A stretch of 13,472 bases of DNA from an uncultured Saprospirales bacterium (GTDB taxonomy: Bacteria > Bacteroidota > Bacteroidia > Chitinophagales > JADIYW01), in assembly GCA_938008535.1 (NCBI GenBank), contig CALLKF010000152.1, positions 1 through 13,472 on the forward strand. Reading direction: 5' to 3'. This document shows, piece by piece, positions 1 to 6,959 of this stretch. The translations under genes were made by a program, and so were the position numbers. The first letter of the stretch is position 1; each line of letters opens with the position of its first letter. Under the pieces are notes generated by a model, which searched no databases, was not told the origin of the DNA, and was given only the letters and a program-made list of their open reading frames with translations.

Positions 1-59
1 ATTTTAATTAAGAAAAGATTTTTTTGGAACTTATAAAAAGCTCAAAAAGCCAAGTTTAA

Positions 60-584
60 TTAATGTTTGAAGTGTCGAACACTCGTTGTAACCATAGATA
101 AATTATGCATATTACAATAATCAATAGAATCTTGATCTTTGATACTTCCACCTGGTTGAATAACTGCTTTGATACCTGCTTTATCAGCAATTTCAACGCA
201 ATCTGGAAATGGAAAAAATGCATCACTTGCCATTACCGCATTTTCTAAGCTAAACCCAAAAACCTTTGCTTTGTGAATAGCTTGTTGCAAAGCATCCACA
301 CGCGATGTCTGCCCGCAACCCATTGCCAGTAACTGCTGGTCTTTTGCCAATACGATAGTGTTTGATTTAAGATGTTTTGCTAATTTATTTGCGAATAATA
401 AATCTTTGATTTGTGCCTCTGTTGGTGTTATGTTAGTGACGCATTTCAACTCATTTTCTTGCTCTATCTTTTTGTCAAAATCTTGTACAATAACACCGTT
501 TAGTAAGGATTTAAATTGCTTTGCAGGAAAATTAAACAACTTTTGTTTTAATAAAATTCTGTTCTTTTTTTTCATTAATTTCAA
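60..584 (-). CDS. purH: PurH C-terminal fragment (AICAR transformylase part), 5'-truncated
   Basis: This is the C-terminal third of the bifunctional purine enzyme PurH, which formylates AICAR with 10-formyl-tetrahydrofolate and then cyclises FAICAR to IMP. About 174 residues remain of the usual ~510. The IMP-cyclohydrolase domain and the front of the transformylase domain are absent. Visible signatures are SNTIVLAK followed by GQTSRVDA (about residues 74-97), the SDAFFPFPDCVEIA active-site segment near 120, QPGGSI near 144, and the terminal VRHFKH typical of PurH. The frame is blocked on its 5' side by in-frame stops at 591-593 and 588-590, and the only start-like codons are TTG at 582-584 and ATG at 573-575. 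PurH-like sequence seems to run up to about 587, so the gene is cut there rather than started there. The fragment cannot be a working enzyme. It abuts a similarly truncated MFS gene on the other strand. Confidence 0.9.
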   Translation of the reverse strand: MKLMKKKNRILLKQKLFNFPAKQFKSLLNGVIVQDFDKKIEQENELKCVTNITPTEAQIKDLLFANKLAKHLKSNTIVLAKDQQLLAMGCGQTSRVDALQQAIHKAKVFGFSLENAVMASDAFFPFPDCVEIADKAGIKAVIQPGGSIKDQDSIDYCNMHNLSMVTTSVRHFKH

Positions 585-627
585 AATTTATTATAAGCTC
601 ATCACTACTTTTATTATTATTATTGTG

Positions 628-1305
628 ATGCTAAGTATTGCTATTTTTTCATTATTTCAAATTGATAAAAAACCAATCCTATTTACACCACAAAACGAAT
701 CTGTTTATGAAAGTGCAATGCAAGGTTTAAAATTCGTATTTCATAACAAAGTAATTTTATCATGCATCAGCTTAGATTTATTTGCCGTATTATTTGGTGG
801 CGCAGTTGCGTTGTTACCTGTATACGCAAAAGATATTTTACATGTTGGTGCCGAAGGTTTGGGTTGGCTACGTGCATCACAGGCAATTGGTGCTATTTTT
901 ATGCTGATGATACTCGCCTATTTTCCAATTAAAAAACATGCAGGTTTAATATTGTTAGTTGCCGTTTTTGGATTTGGAATCTTTATTATTTTATTTGGAA
1001 TCAGTACAATATTTTGGTTCTCGATGTTTTGTTTAATAATGAGTGGTGCACTCGATGGTGTAAGTGTTTCTATCAGACATACTATTGTTCAATTGGCGAC
1101 ACCAGATGATATGCGTGGTCGAGTATCAGCAGTAAACTCTATGTTTATTGGCTCTTCCAACGAAATTGGCGAATTTGAAAGTGGCGCAACTGCTTCATTA
1201 TTAGGAACGGTTCCAGCTGTTATATTTGGTGGTTGTATGACTTGTGTGGTAGTGGCAGTTACTTACTTTATTTCGCCATCGATTCGGAAGATGGAATTAA
1301 AATAA
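628..1305 (+). CDS. MFS transporter C-terminal half (EntS-like exporter family), 5'-truncated
   Basis: This is the second half of a 12-TM major facilitator protein of the MFS_3/EntS-like exporter group. About 6-7 hydrophobic segments remain, including one ending SIAIFSLF, one over LDLFAVLFGGAVALLPVYA and later ones to VVVAVTYFI. The segment LATPDDMRGRVSAVNSMFIGSSNEIG is a family hallmark (DMRGRV loop). A full member has about 410-420 residues, so some 190 N-terminal residues (TM1 to about TM5) are missing. ATG 628 is the first plausible start, but recognisable sequence begins earlier, around 598. The same frame stays open upstream to 358, but that stretch is only the antisense of purH. The product is unlikely to transport. 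The substrate is unknown. The fragment results from a deletion, an inversion or an assembly join at about 588-600. Confidence 0.8.
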   Translation: MLSIAIFSLFQIDKKPILFTPQNESVYESAMQGLKFVFHNKVILSCISLDLFAVLFGGAVALLPVYAKDILHVGAEGLGWLRASQAIGAIFMLMILAYFPIKKHAGLILLVAVFGFGIFIILFGISTIFWFSMFCLIMSGALDGVSVSIRHTIVQLATPDDMRGRVSAVNSMFIGSSNEIGEFESGATASLLGTVPAVIFGGCMTCVVVAVTYFISPSIRKMELK

Positions 1306-1382
1306 GCTTATTTCACATTTTATTTTCACCTAAACAAATAATATTCACGATATTTGGTTTAACTATTTACAAATTCATTTAT

Positions 1383-4334
1383 ATGCAAAAGCTATTTAAA
1401 TTTTTATTGATAAGCATTGTTTTTTTACAATTAGGATGCAGTCATAAAACAGCAAAAAATGTTGCTACTACAGAAACTAAAGCGGTGGAACCTGCGACAC
1501 CAATTCCACCAACACCACCAATTGTTCCATCAGCACCATCTGCAGTAAATGAACCAACTAAATCGGAAACAAAAACAACAATTGATAAAGTTGATGAATT
1601 AATCAATCTACAAAACAAATTACCACTCAATCCAAACGTTCGCACAGGAATTTTACCAAATGGATTAAAATATTATGTGCAAAAAAATAGCAAACCAGAA
1701 AATCGTGTTGAACTCAGATTAGCAGTAAATGCTGGTTCTAATCAAGAAGATGCTTCACAAAAAGGACTTGCGCATTTTGTAGAACACATGGCTTTTAATG
1801 GAAGTAAACATTTCTCAAAAAATGAATTAGTAAATTATTTAGAAGGCATCGGCACTAAATTCGGACCGCATTTAAATGCCTATACCAGTTTTGATGAAAC
1901 CGTATATATGTTACAAATTCCAACTGATAAAAAAGAAATTTTAGATAAAGGTTTATTAGTACTGGAAGATTGGGCTGGTGGATTATCATTCGATCCTGCT
2001 GAAATAGATAAAGAACGTGGTGTAGTGGTTTCTGAATGGCGCAGTGGACAAAGTGCAAACACACGTATGATGAATAAATTTTTACCAACGCTTTACTACA
2101 AATCTCGTTATGCAGAACGCCTACCAATTGGCGATACTGCAATTTTATTACGCGCACCTTATGAACGTTTATCTACTTTTTATAAAGATTGGTATCGACC
2201 CAATTTAATGGCAGTTGTAATTGTTGGCGATGTAGATGTAGATGCAATGGAAAAAGAAATAAAAACAAGATTTGGTGCTTTAAAAAATCCATCTACAGAA
2301 AAGAAAAAAGAAATCTTTGATTTACCAACACATAAAGAAACATTGGTGTCTATTTGCACTGATCCTGAAGCAACTTATTCAAGAGCGATAATCACATATA
2401 AGCATCCAAAAATAAATGAGAATTCAGTTGATGGTTATAAAATGAATCTAATAAACTCTTTGTTTAATGCAATGTTTAATAATCGTTTACAGGAAATTAT
2501 TCAGAAACCAAATCCACCATTTTTTGCAGCATATTCTGGTTACGATAACGAAACAAGAAACAATGATGCATATAGTTTAACAGGAATTATTAAAAGCGGA
2601 CAAACGATAAAAGGACTAGAAACATTATTAACTGAAGACGAACGCGTTCGAAAATATGGTTTCACACAAACAGAATTAGACCGACAAAAAATTGATTTAT
2701 TAACAATGTATAAAAATGCATCCGAAGAAAAAGATAAAACAGAATCAGCAGATTTTGTAAGAGAATATGTTGCAAATTTTTTAGAAAACGAACCAGCACC
2801 AGGCATCGAAACAGAATATGCATTAGCTAAAAAATTATTGCCAACCATTACATTAAATGATATAAACGCATTGCCTGCAAAATATATTACGGACGAAAAT
2901 TGCGTGATTGTTTTAACAGCACCTGAATCGGAAAAGAAATTTTTGCCTTGGGAAAATGATATCAAAGAAATGGTGATAAAAGCAAAAACGGCTGATGTGA
3001 AACCATATATAGATGTGGTTGCCAACGAGCCATTGTTATCAAAACTGCCAAAACCATCTTCTATTATTAAAGAAACAAAAAATGAAAAATACAACATCAC
3101 TACTTTAGAATTAAAAAATGGTGTACGTATTATTTTAAAACCAACTAATTTCAAAAACGATGAAATTTTAATGACAGCATATAGTCCTGGTGGAACTAAT
3201 TTATACAACGATGAAGATTTTATGAGTGCCGATTATTCTAATGCAATCGTACAAGAATGTGGCATCGCAACGTTTGACAAATTAACCTTACAAAAAATGC
3301 TAACTGGAAAAACTGTAAATGTATTTCCTTACGTTGGTGAATTAAATGATGGTTTTGAAGGAAGTTGTGTACCAAATGATTTAGAAGTAATGTTGCAATT
3401 AATTTATTTATATGCAACTCAACCACGAAAATCAAAAGAAGATTTCACTACGTTTATGGAAAAACAAAAAGCACAAGTTGAGTTGCAATTAAGCAATCCA
3501 GGCGCATTTTTTGCAAATAAATTCCAAAATTTAATTTACAATAAAAATATTCGTCGTGGCATCACTACTACAGAAAAATTAGAGAAAGTTGATTTTGAAA
3601 AAGCGATGAAAATTTATAACGAACGTTTTTCAAATGCTGGTGATTTTACCTTTGTTTTTGTAGGAAATTTAGACGTAGAAAAAATAAAACCAATGCTGGA
3701 AACCTATTTGGGTGGCTTGCCTTCCACCAATAAAAAAGAAACCTGGAAAGATGCTGGCATCATCAAAAAAGATGGTGTTGTAAACTCGAAAGTAGAAATG
3801 GGAAAAACACCAAAAGATTTGGTTGGCATTCATTTTCATGGCGAAACAAAATGGAATGATGAAGACAATTACATTTTTAATTCGATGGTAAAAGTGCTGA
3901 GTATTCAGTTGCGCGAAGCAATGCGCGAAGATAAAGGTGGTGTATATGGTGTTGGTGTAAATGGTGCGTTTGTTCAACGTCCAAAAAATGAATATGGAAT
4001 TACGATTCAATTTAATACCGATCCAACTCGTGTTGATGAATTGGTAAAAACTGTGTATGAGAATATTGATTTATTGAAAAAAAATGGAGCAAGTGCTGAA
4101 AAAATTACTAAAGTACAGGAAACTCAACGTCGTGAACGCGAAACCGATTTGAAAGAAAATGATTTTTGGTTGAGTAGAATTCAATACTGCGATGAATACA
4201 ATTATGACATCAATAAATTAGATGAATACACTAAACAAATTGATGGTTTAACGATTGGTAAAATAAAAACTGCGTTCAATAAATATTTTGACATGAACAA
4301 CAAAGTTGAATTAATTTTGACGCCTGAGAAATAA
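1383..4334 (+). CDS. M16 family (insulinase/PqqL-like) zinc metalloprotease, lipoprotein
   Basis: This is a 983-residue tandem-domain M16 peptidase anchored to a membrane by lipidation. The ATG at 1383 is chosen because it starts a lipoprotein signal (MQKLFKFLLISIVFLQLGC) with Cys19 as the modified residue; the same frame is open upstream to 1233, but that part overlaps the MFS end and is not protein-like. A Pro/Thr-rich linker (about 35-60) follows. The inverted zinc motif HFVEH is at 131-135, and the third zinc ligand is probably the Glu of KERG about 76 residues later. A second M16 half begins near 568 and lacks the zinc motif. It contains REDKGGVY (R848...Y855), matching the conserved substrate-binding Arg/Tyr pair of the family. 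Known relatives degrade peptides in the periplasm or at the cell surface; the substrate here is unknown. The gene appears monocistronic and ends in a shared palindromic terminator. Confidence 0.92.
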   Translation: MQKLFKFLLISIVFLQLGCSHKTAKNVATTETKAVEPATPIPPTPPIVPSAPSAVNEPTKSETKTTIDKVDELINLQNKLPLNPNVRTGILPNGLKYYVQKNSKPENRVELRLAVNAGSNQEDASQKGLAHFVEHMAFNGSKHFSKNELVNYLEGIGTKFGPHLNAYTSFDETVYMLQIPTDKKEILDKGLLVLEDWAGGLSFDPAEIDKERGVVVSEWRSGQSANTRMMNKFLPTLYYKSRYAERLPIGDTAILLRAPYERLSTFYKDWYRPNLMAVVIVGDVDVDAMEKEIKTRFGALKNPSTEKKKEIFDLPTHKETLVSICTDPEATYSRAIITYKHPKINENSVDGYKMNLINSLFNAMFNNRLQEIIQKPNPPFFAAYSGYDNETRNNDAYSLTGIIKSGQTIKGLETLLTEDERVRKYGFTQTELDRQKIDLLTMYKNASEEKDKTESADFVREYVANFLENEPAPGIETEYALAKKLLPTITLNDINALPAKYITDENCVIVLTAPESEKKFLPWENDIKEMVIKAKTADVKPYIDVVANEPLLSKLPKPSSIIKETKNEKYNITTLELKNGVRIILKPTNFKNDEILMTAYSPGGTNLYNDEDFMSADYSNAIVQECGIATFDKLTLQKMLTGKTVNVFPYVGELNDGFEGSCVPNDLEVMLQLIYLYATQPRKSKEDFTTFMEKQKAQVELQLSNPGAFFANKFQNLIYNKNIRRGITTTEKLEKVDFEKAMKIYNERFSNAGDFTFVFVGNLDVEKIKPMLETYLGGLPSTNKKETWKDAGIIKKDGVVNSKVEMGKTPKDLVGIHFHGETKWNDEDNYIFNSMVKVLSIQLREAMREDKGGVYGVGVNGAFVQRPKNEYGITIQFNTDPTRVDELVKTVYENIDLLKKNGASAEKITKVQETQRRERETDLKENDFWLSRIQYCDEYNYDINKLDEYTKQIDGLTIGKIKTAFNKYFDMNNKVELILTPEK

Positions 4335-4376
4335 AATTTGTACCACGAAAATCGTGGCACAAATTTTATTTCTCAG
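4324..4376. terminator. Bidirectional palindromic terminator containing both stop codons
   Basis: Arms 4324-4348 and 4352-4376 are complementary over 25 bp with one mismatch (A4342 against C4358) and a 3-nt AAA loop. The core CCACGA/TCGTGG is flanked by AAAATTTGT/ACAAATTTT, so each strand has a U-rich tail. The stops of the converging protease and MarR genes both lie inside the arms, in the shared sequence GAGAAATAA. It should end transcription from both sides. Confidence 0.85.
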
Positions 4377-4827
4377 CCATTTCATTTTTAAAACTATCTA
4401 ATGAAGTATAGACTTGATTAATCACTTCATTAAAAATCTGCATTTGCTTTGGTGTAATGTTTTCTGAAATTCTTTTCTCTAATTCAAACACTGTTTTTAA
4501 TGCAATTTTACGCAACTTTTTTCCTTCAGCAGTCATAAATACTAATACTTTGCGTTGGTCATTTTCATCTTGTTTGCGCACAATCGCACCTTTGTCTTCT
4601 AAACTATTTAGCGTGCGCGACAAACTATTCGGCTCCATTCCTATGCGTGGTGCAATTTTGGTAACAGGCACGCCATCGTCTTCATAAATTGCCATCAACA
4701 CAAACGCCATCGAAATAGTGCCATCGTGCATGGTTGCTTTATCATTGAAAACTTTTGCAATATTTAACCATGATGTTCGCAAATGGTAAATCACCATTTT
4801 ATCAGCTGCTTCTTGAAATAAATCCAT
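4366..4827 (-). CDS. MarR-family winged-helix transcriptional regulator
   Basis: This 153-residue protein has the size and layout of a MarR repressor: helical N-terminus, a winged helix-turn-helix (about residues 40-105, with VTKIAPRIGMEPNSLSRTLN as the recognition region and the wing around KQDENDQRKVLVFMT), and C-terminal dimerisation helices. The frame extends upstream to 4956, but that part overlaps the divergent membrane gene and is not conserved-looking, so ATG 4825-4827 (MDLFQEAADK) is preferred. MarR proteins usually bind a palindrome in the adjacent divergent promoter and are released by small ligands. Here the divergent neighbours are a 3-hydroxyacyl dehydratase and a ketoreductase, which suggests an acyl-CoA or lipid-related ligand. 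That is inference only. No clear operator palindrome is visible in the 50-bp gap. Confidence 0.88.
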   Translation of the reverse strand: MDLFQEAADKMVIYHLRTSWLNIAKVFNDKATMHDGTISMAFVLMAIYEDDGVPVTKIAPRIGMEPNSLSRTLNSLEDKGAIVRKQDENDQRKVLVFMTAEGKKLRKIALKTVFELEKRISENITPKQMQIFNEVINQVYTSLDSFKNEMAEK

Positions 4828-4877
4828 ATCTAAAAGTAAAAAAATAAATTTAATAAGTATCTTGTATAGAGAAAAAA

Positions 4878-5450
4878 ATGAATGCACGCATTGAAAAATA
4901 TTTGGTGGCTTATAATTACATTCAATTATTTGGATGGATTTGTGTATTGGCTGCACTGATATTTTCTCAAACTAAATTATTCTACATACTTTGTTTTGTG
5001 CAAACTTTTGCTTTGCTTGAAATTGTACATACTCTTTTTAAATGGATAAAATCCAATTTTATTTTTACATTTTTACAAATTGGCGCTCGTGTGCTGATGT
5101 TAGTAATTGTTTCACATTTACATATAGAAAAAGGATTTTTAAATGATAGTTTATTAAATCCATTTACAATCTTTAAAATTATGACATTGGCATGGTGCAT
5201 TGCAGAAATTATCAGAAGCAGTTATTACCTCAAAAGGCAATCTAATTTAATAACATGGTCGCGTTATAATGCATTTATTATTTGTTATCCAATTGGTGTT
5301 ACCAGTGAACTCTATTTAATTTATAGCTTAGCGATTAACAAAAGTAAATTAAGTGTAACAATTGCGTTAATTCTGTTAACGATAGCTTATTTCATTGTAT
5401 TTCCTTCCTTATATTTACATTTATTAAAACAACGAAAATTGAAAGTGTAA
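4878..5450 (+). CDS. PTPLA/HACD-family membrane protein, putative 3-hydroxyacyl-CoA dehydratase
   Basis: This 190-residue protein has about six membrane segments and resembles eukaryotic HACD/Phs1 proteins, which remove water from 3-hydroxyacyl-CoA to give trans-2-enoyl-CoA in very-long-chain fatty acid elongation. The family blocks appear in order: YLVAYNYIQLFGW (8-20), QTFALLEIVHTL (42-53), LQIGARV (66-72), AWCIAEIIRSSYY (105-117) and WSRYNAFIICYPIGVTSE (127-144). Tyr137 and Glu144 in YPIGVTSE have the same seven-residue spacing as the catalytic Tyr149/Glu156 of yeast Phs1, so the active site looks intact. The start ATG lies 50 bp from the divergent MarR gene. A FabG-like reductase follows after 66 bp, probably in the same transcript. 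Bacteria normally use soluble FabZ, FabA or MaoC enzymes for this step. The activity is inferred from motifs; the acyl carrier (CoA or ACP) cannot be told. Confidence 0.8.
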   Translation: MNARIEKYLVAYNYIQLFGWICVLAALIFSQTKLFYILCFVQTFALLEIVHTLFKWIKSNFIFTFLQIGARVLMLVIVSHLHIEKGFLNDSLLNPFTIFKIMTLAWCIAEIIRSSYYLKRQSNLITWSRYNAFIICYPIGVTSELYLIYSLAINKSKLSVTIALILLTIAYFIVFPSLYLHLLKQRKLKV

Positions 5451-5483
5451 TTTAAAATAAGCAACATAAATTATACAATACAA

Positions 5484-5509
5484 ACAACAAATAACCTACA
5501 ACAAATAAC
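5484..5509 (+). repeat. 12-bp tandem direct repeat in the leader of the ketoreductase gene
   Basis: ACAACAAATAAC occurs at 5484-5495 and again at 5498-5509, a 14-bp period with one difference between the full units. It ends 7 nt before the ATG at 5517, in an A-rich leader with no Shine-Dalgarno sequence. It may help keep the start region unstructured for ribosome loading, or be chance in AT-rich DNA. Confidence 0.6.
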
Positions 5510-5516
5510 TTCAAAC

Positions 5517-6830
5517 ATGAGCGACTTCTTACAAAATCCATTGGTGAAACAAATTGCAAAAGCAATGAATCTTCCATTGCCAATTCCTGCTTTATTAATC
5601 AGAAATCATCAGCCATTTTCGGATACTGAAATCGAACATAAAAAAATTACGATTATTGGAAATGAAAATGAAATTTCAAAATCGCTTCATAAAATATTAA
5701 ACACAAAATGTATTTTAACAACTGAATACGAAAATAAATTTGATGGAATTATTTTAAATGCAACAGGCATTCAAACGGTAGAAGATACAACTGATTTTTT
5801 TAAAGAAGCACAGCGATTAGTTTTAAAAATAAATAAAAATGCGCGTGTTCTGGTTTTAACAAAAGTAGACACCACCAATCGTGAATCGTTTGCAGTACAA
5901 AATGCATTCGAAGGTTTCACGCGTGCATTGTCGAAAGAGTTAGGAAAATATGGCACTACAGCCAATCATTTAAAAATCACGAATGCAATTCCGGAAAATA
6001 TTGCAACATCAATTTTGTTTTTTTTATCCGATAAATCTTCTTTTATCACTGGACAAGTCATTGAATTAAACGCAGCAAATACTACAACATCAATTTCCAA
6101 TAATCAATTATTAGCGAACAAAATTGCCATCGTAACTGGTGGCGCGCGTGGAATTGGTGCTGCTGCTGCACATGTGTTGCATCGCGAAGGCGCAAAAGTA
6201 ATTATTGTTGATGTGCCTCAAGCTAGCGATGATGCAAATGCATTGGCTTATGAAATTAATGGTGAAGCATTTTTGATAGATATTACACAAAATGATGCTG
6301 CTGAAAAAATACAAAAATATGTGTTAGAGAAATTTGGCAAACTCGATATTTTGGTAAACAATGCAGGCATCACGCGCGATAAAACATTGGCAAAAATGAG
6401 CGAACAACAATGGAACAGTGTGCTGCAAGTAAACCTAAAAGCAACCATTAATTTAACAGAACAATTTATAAAAAATGGCTTTGCTGAACATGCAAAAGTA
6501 GTTGGTTTGGCTTCTATTTCTGGCATTGCTGGCAATGTTGGACAAACAAATTATTCGGCGTCAAAAGCTGGAATGATTGGCTATATGAACGCTATTTCTA
6601 AAACAACTTCAGTATATGCAAATGCAGTTGCGCCAGGTTTTATTGAAACTAAAATGACCGAAAGTTTACCATTATTTGTGAAAGAAGGTGGCCGACGATT
6701 ATCTACTTTAAAACAAGGTGGCTTGCCAGCAGATGTTGCCGAATTAATCGGATTTTTGTGCTCACCATTATCGGATGGAATTAATGGTAATTGTATTCGA
6801 GTTTGTGGTGGTAGTATGATTGGCGCATAA
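5517..6830 (+). CDS. High-molecular-weight FabG-like SDR, 3-oxoacyl-CoA/ACP reductase
   Basis: This 437-residue protein has the two-domain layout of mycobacterial FabG4 (Rv0242c). It has an N-terminal Rossmann-like domain without a glycine-rich nucleotide motif (about 1-195) and a complete C-terminal short-chain dehydrogenase (about 200-437). The C-terminal half has TGGARGIG at 207-214, Asp231 after the second strand (suggesting NAD(H) preference), NNAG at 281-284, and the catalytic set Asn306, Ser333, Tyr346 and Lys350 (YSASK), then VAPGFIETKM. It should reduce 3-oxoacyl thioesters to 3-hydroxyacyl thioesters, the substrate of the upstream HACD-like dehydratase. In M. tuberculosis fabG4 also neighbours a hydroxyacyl dehydratase gene (htdX, a MaoC type). 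Compared with typical FabG, the stretch between the active-site helix and NAVAPG is about three residues short, which I treat as a lineage indel. No terminator is evident after the stop. Confidence 0.88.
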   Translation: MSDFLQNPLVKQIAKAMNLPLPIPALLIRNHQPFSDTEIEHKKITIIGNENEISKSLHKILNTKCILTTEYENKFDGIILNATGIQTVEDTTDFFKEAQRLVLKINKNARVLVLTKVDTTNRESFAVQNAFEGFTRALSKELGKYGTTANHLKITNAIPENIATSILFFLSDKSSFITGQVIELNAANTTTSISNNQLLANKIAIVTGGARGIGAAAAHVLHREGAKVIIVDVPQASDDANALAYEINGEAFLIDITQNDAAEKIQKYVLEKFGKLDILVNNAGITRDKTLAKMSEQQWNSVLQVNLKATINLTEQFIKNGFAEHAKVVGLASISGIAGNVGQTNYSASKAGMIGYMNAISKTTSVYANAVAPGFIETKMTESLPLFVKEGGRRLSTLKQGGLPADVAELIGFLCSPLSDGINGNCIRVCGGSMIGA

Positions 6831-6959
6831 AAACTTACTTTTTTAATCATTTTAGCACTTTTATTTAACGTTTATTGTGATAATGTAAATTTTTTATTTA
6901 TTTTAGTTCACGATAACATTAATTAAAATTCATACTATATAATTATAAATTTTGAACAC

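Noticed and set aside
1..59. Possible terminator downstream of purH
   Set aside because: The region is AT-rich with no stable inverted repeat followed by a T-run.
358..597. Open frame upstream of the MFS fragment that would lengthen it to 315 residues
   Set aside because: This stretch is the antisense of clear PurH coding sequence and its translation is Cys/Phe/Asn-rich with no MFS character; only the part from about 598 on is transporter-like.
1233..1382. Upstream extension of the M16 protease frame
   Set aside because: It overlaps the MFS 3' end and would bury the lipoprotein signal peptide that starts at 1383.
2540..3208. 222-residue open frame on the minus strand
   Set aside because: It lies wholly inside the M16 protease gene, opposite its conserved second domain, and shows only the low-complexity composition of an antisense shadow.
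4828..4877. Possible MarR operator in the divergent gap (TATCTTGTATA region)
   Set aside because: The best dyad has only three-base arms, which is within chance for AT-rich DNA.
4828..4956. Upstream extension of the MarR frame (43 more residues)
   Set aside because: It overlaps the start of the divergent HACD-like gene and crosses the intergenic gap; normal MarR length is reached from 4827.
6831..6959. Possible regulatory repeat (GTGATAATGT and ACGATAACAT) before the barrel gene
   Set aside because: The two copies differ at several positions and no clear dyad or Bacteroidota -7 box (TAnnTTTG) accompanies them.
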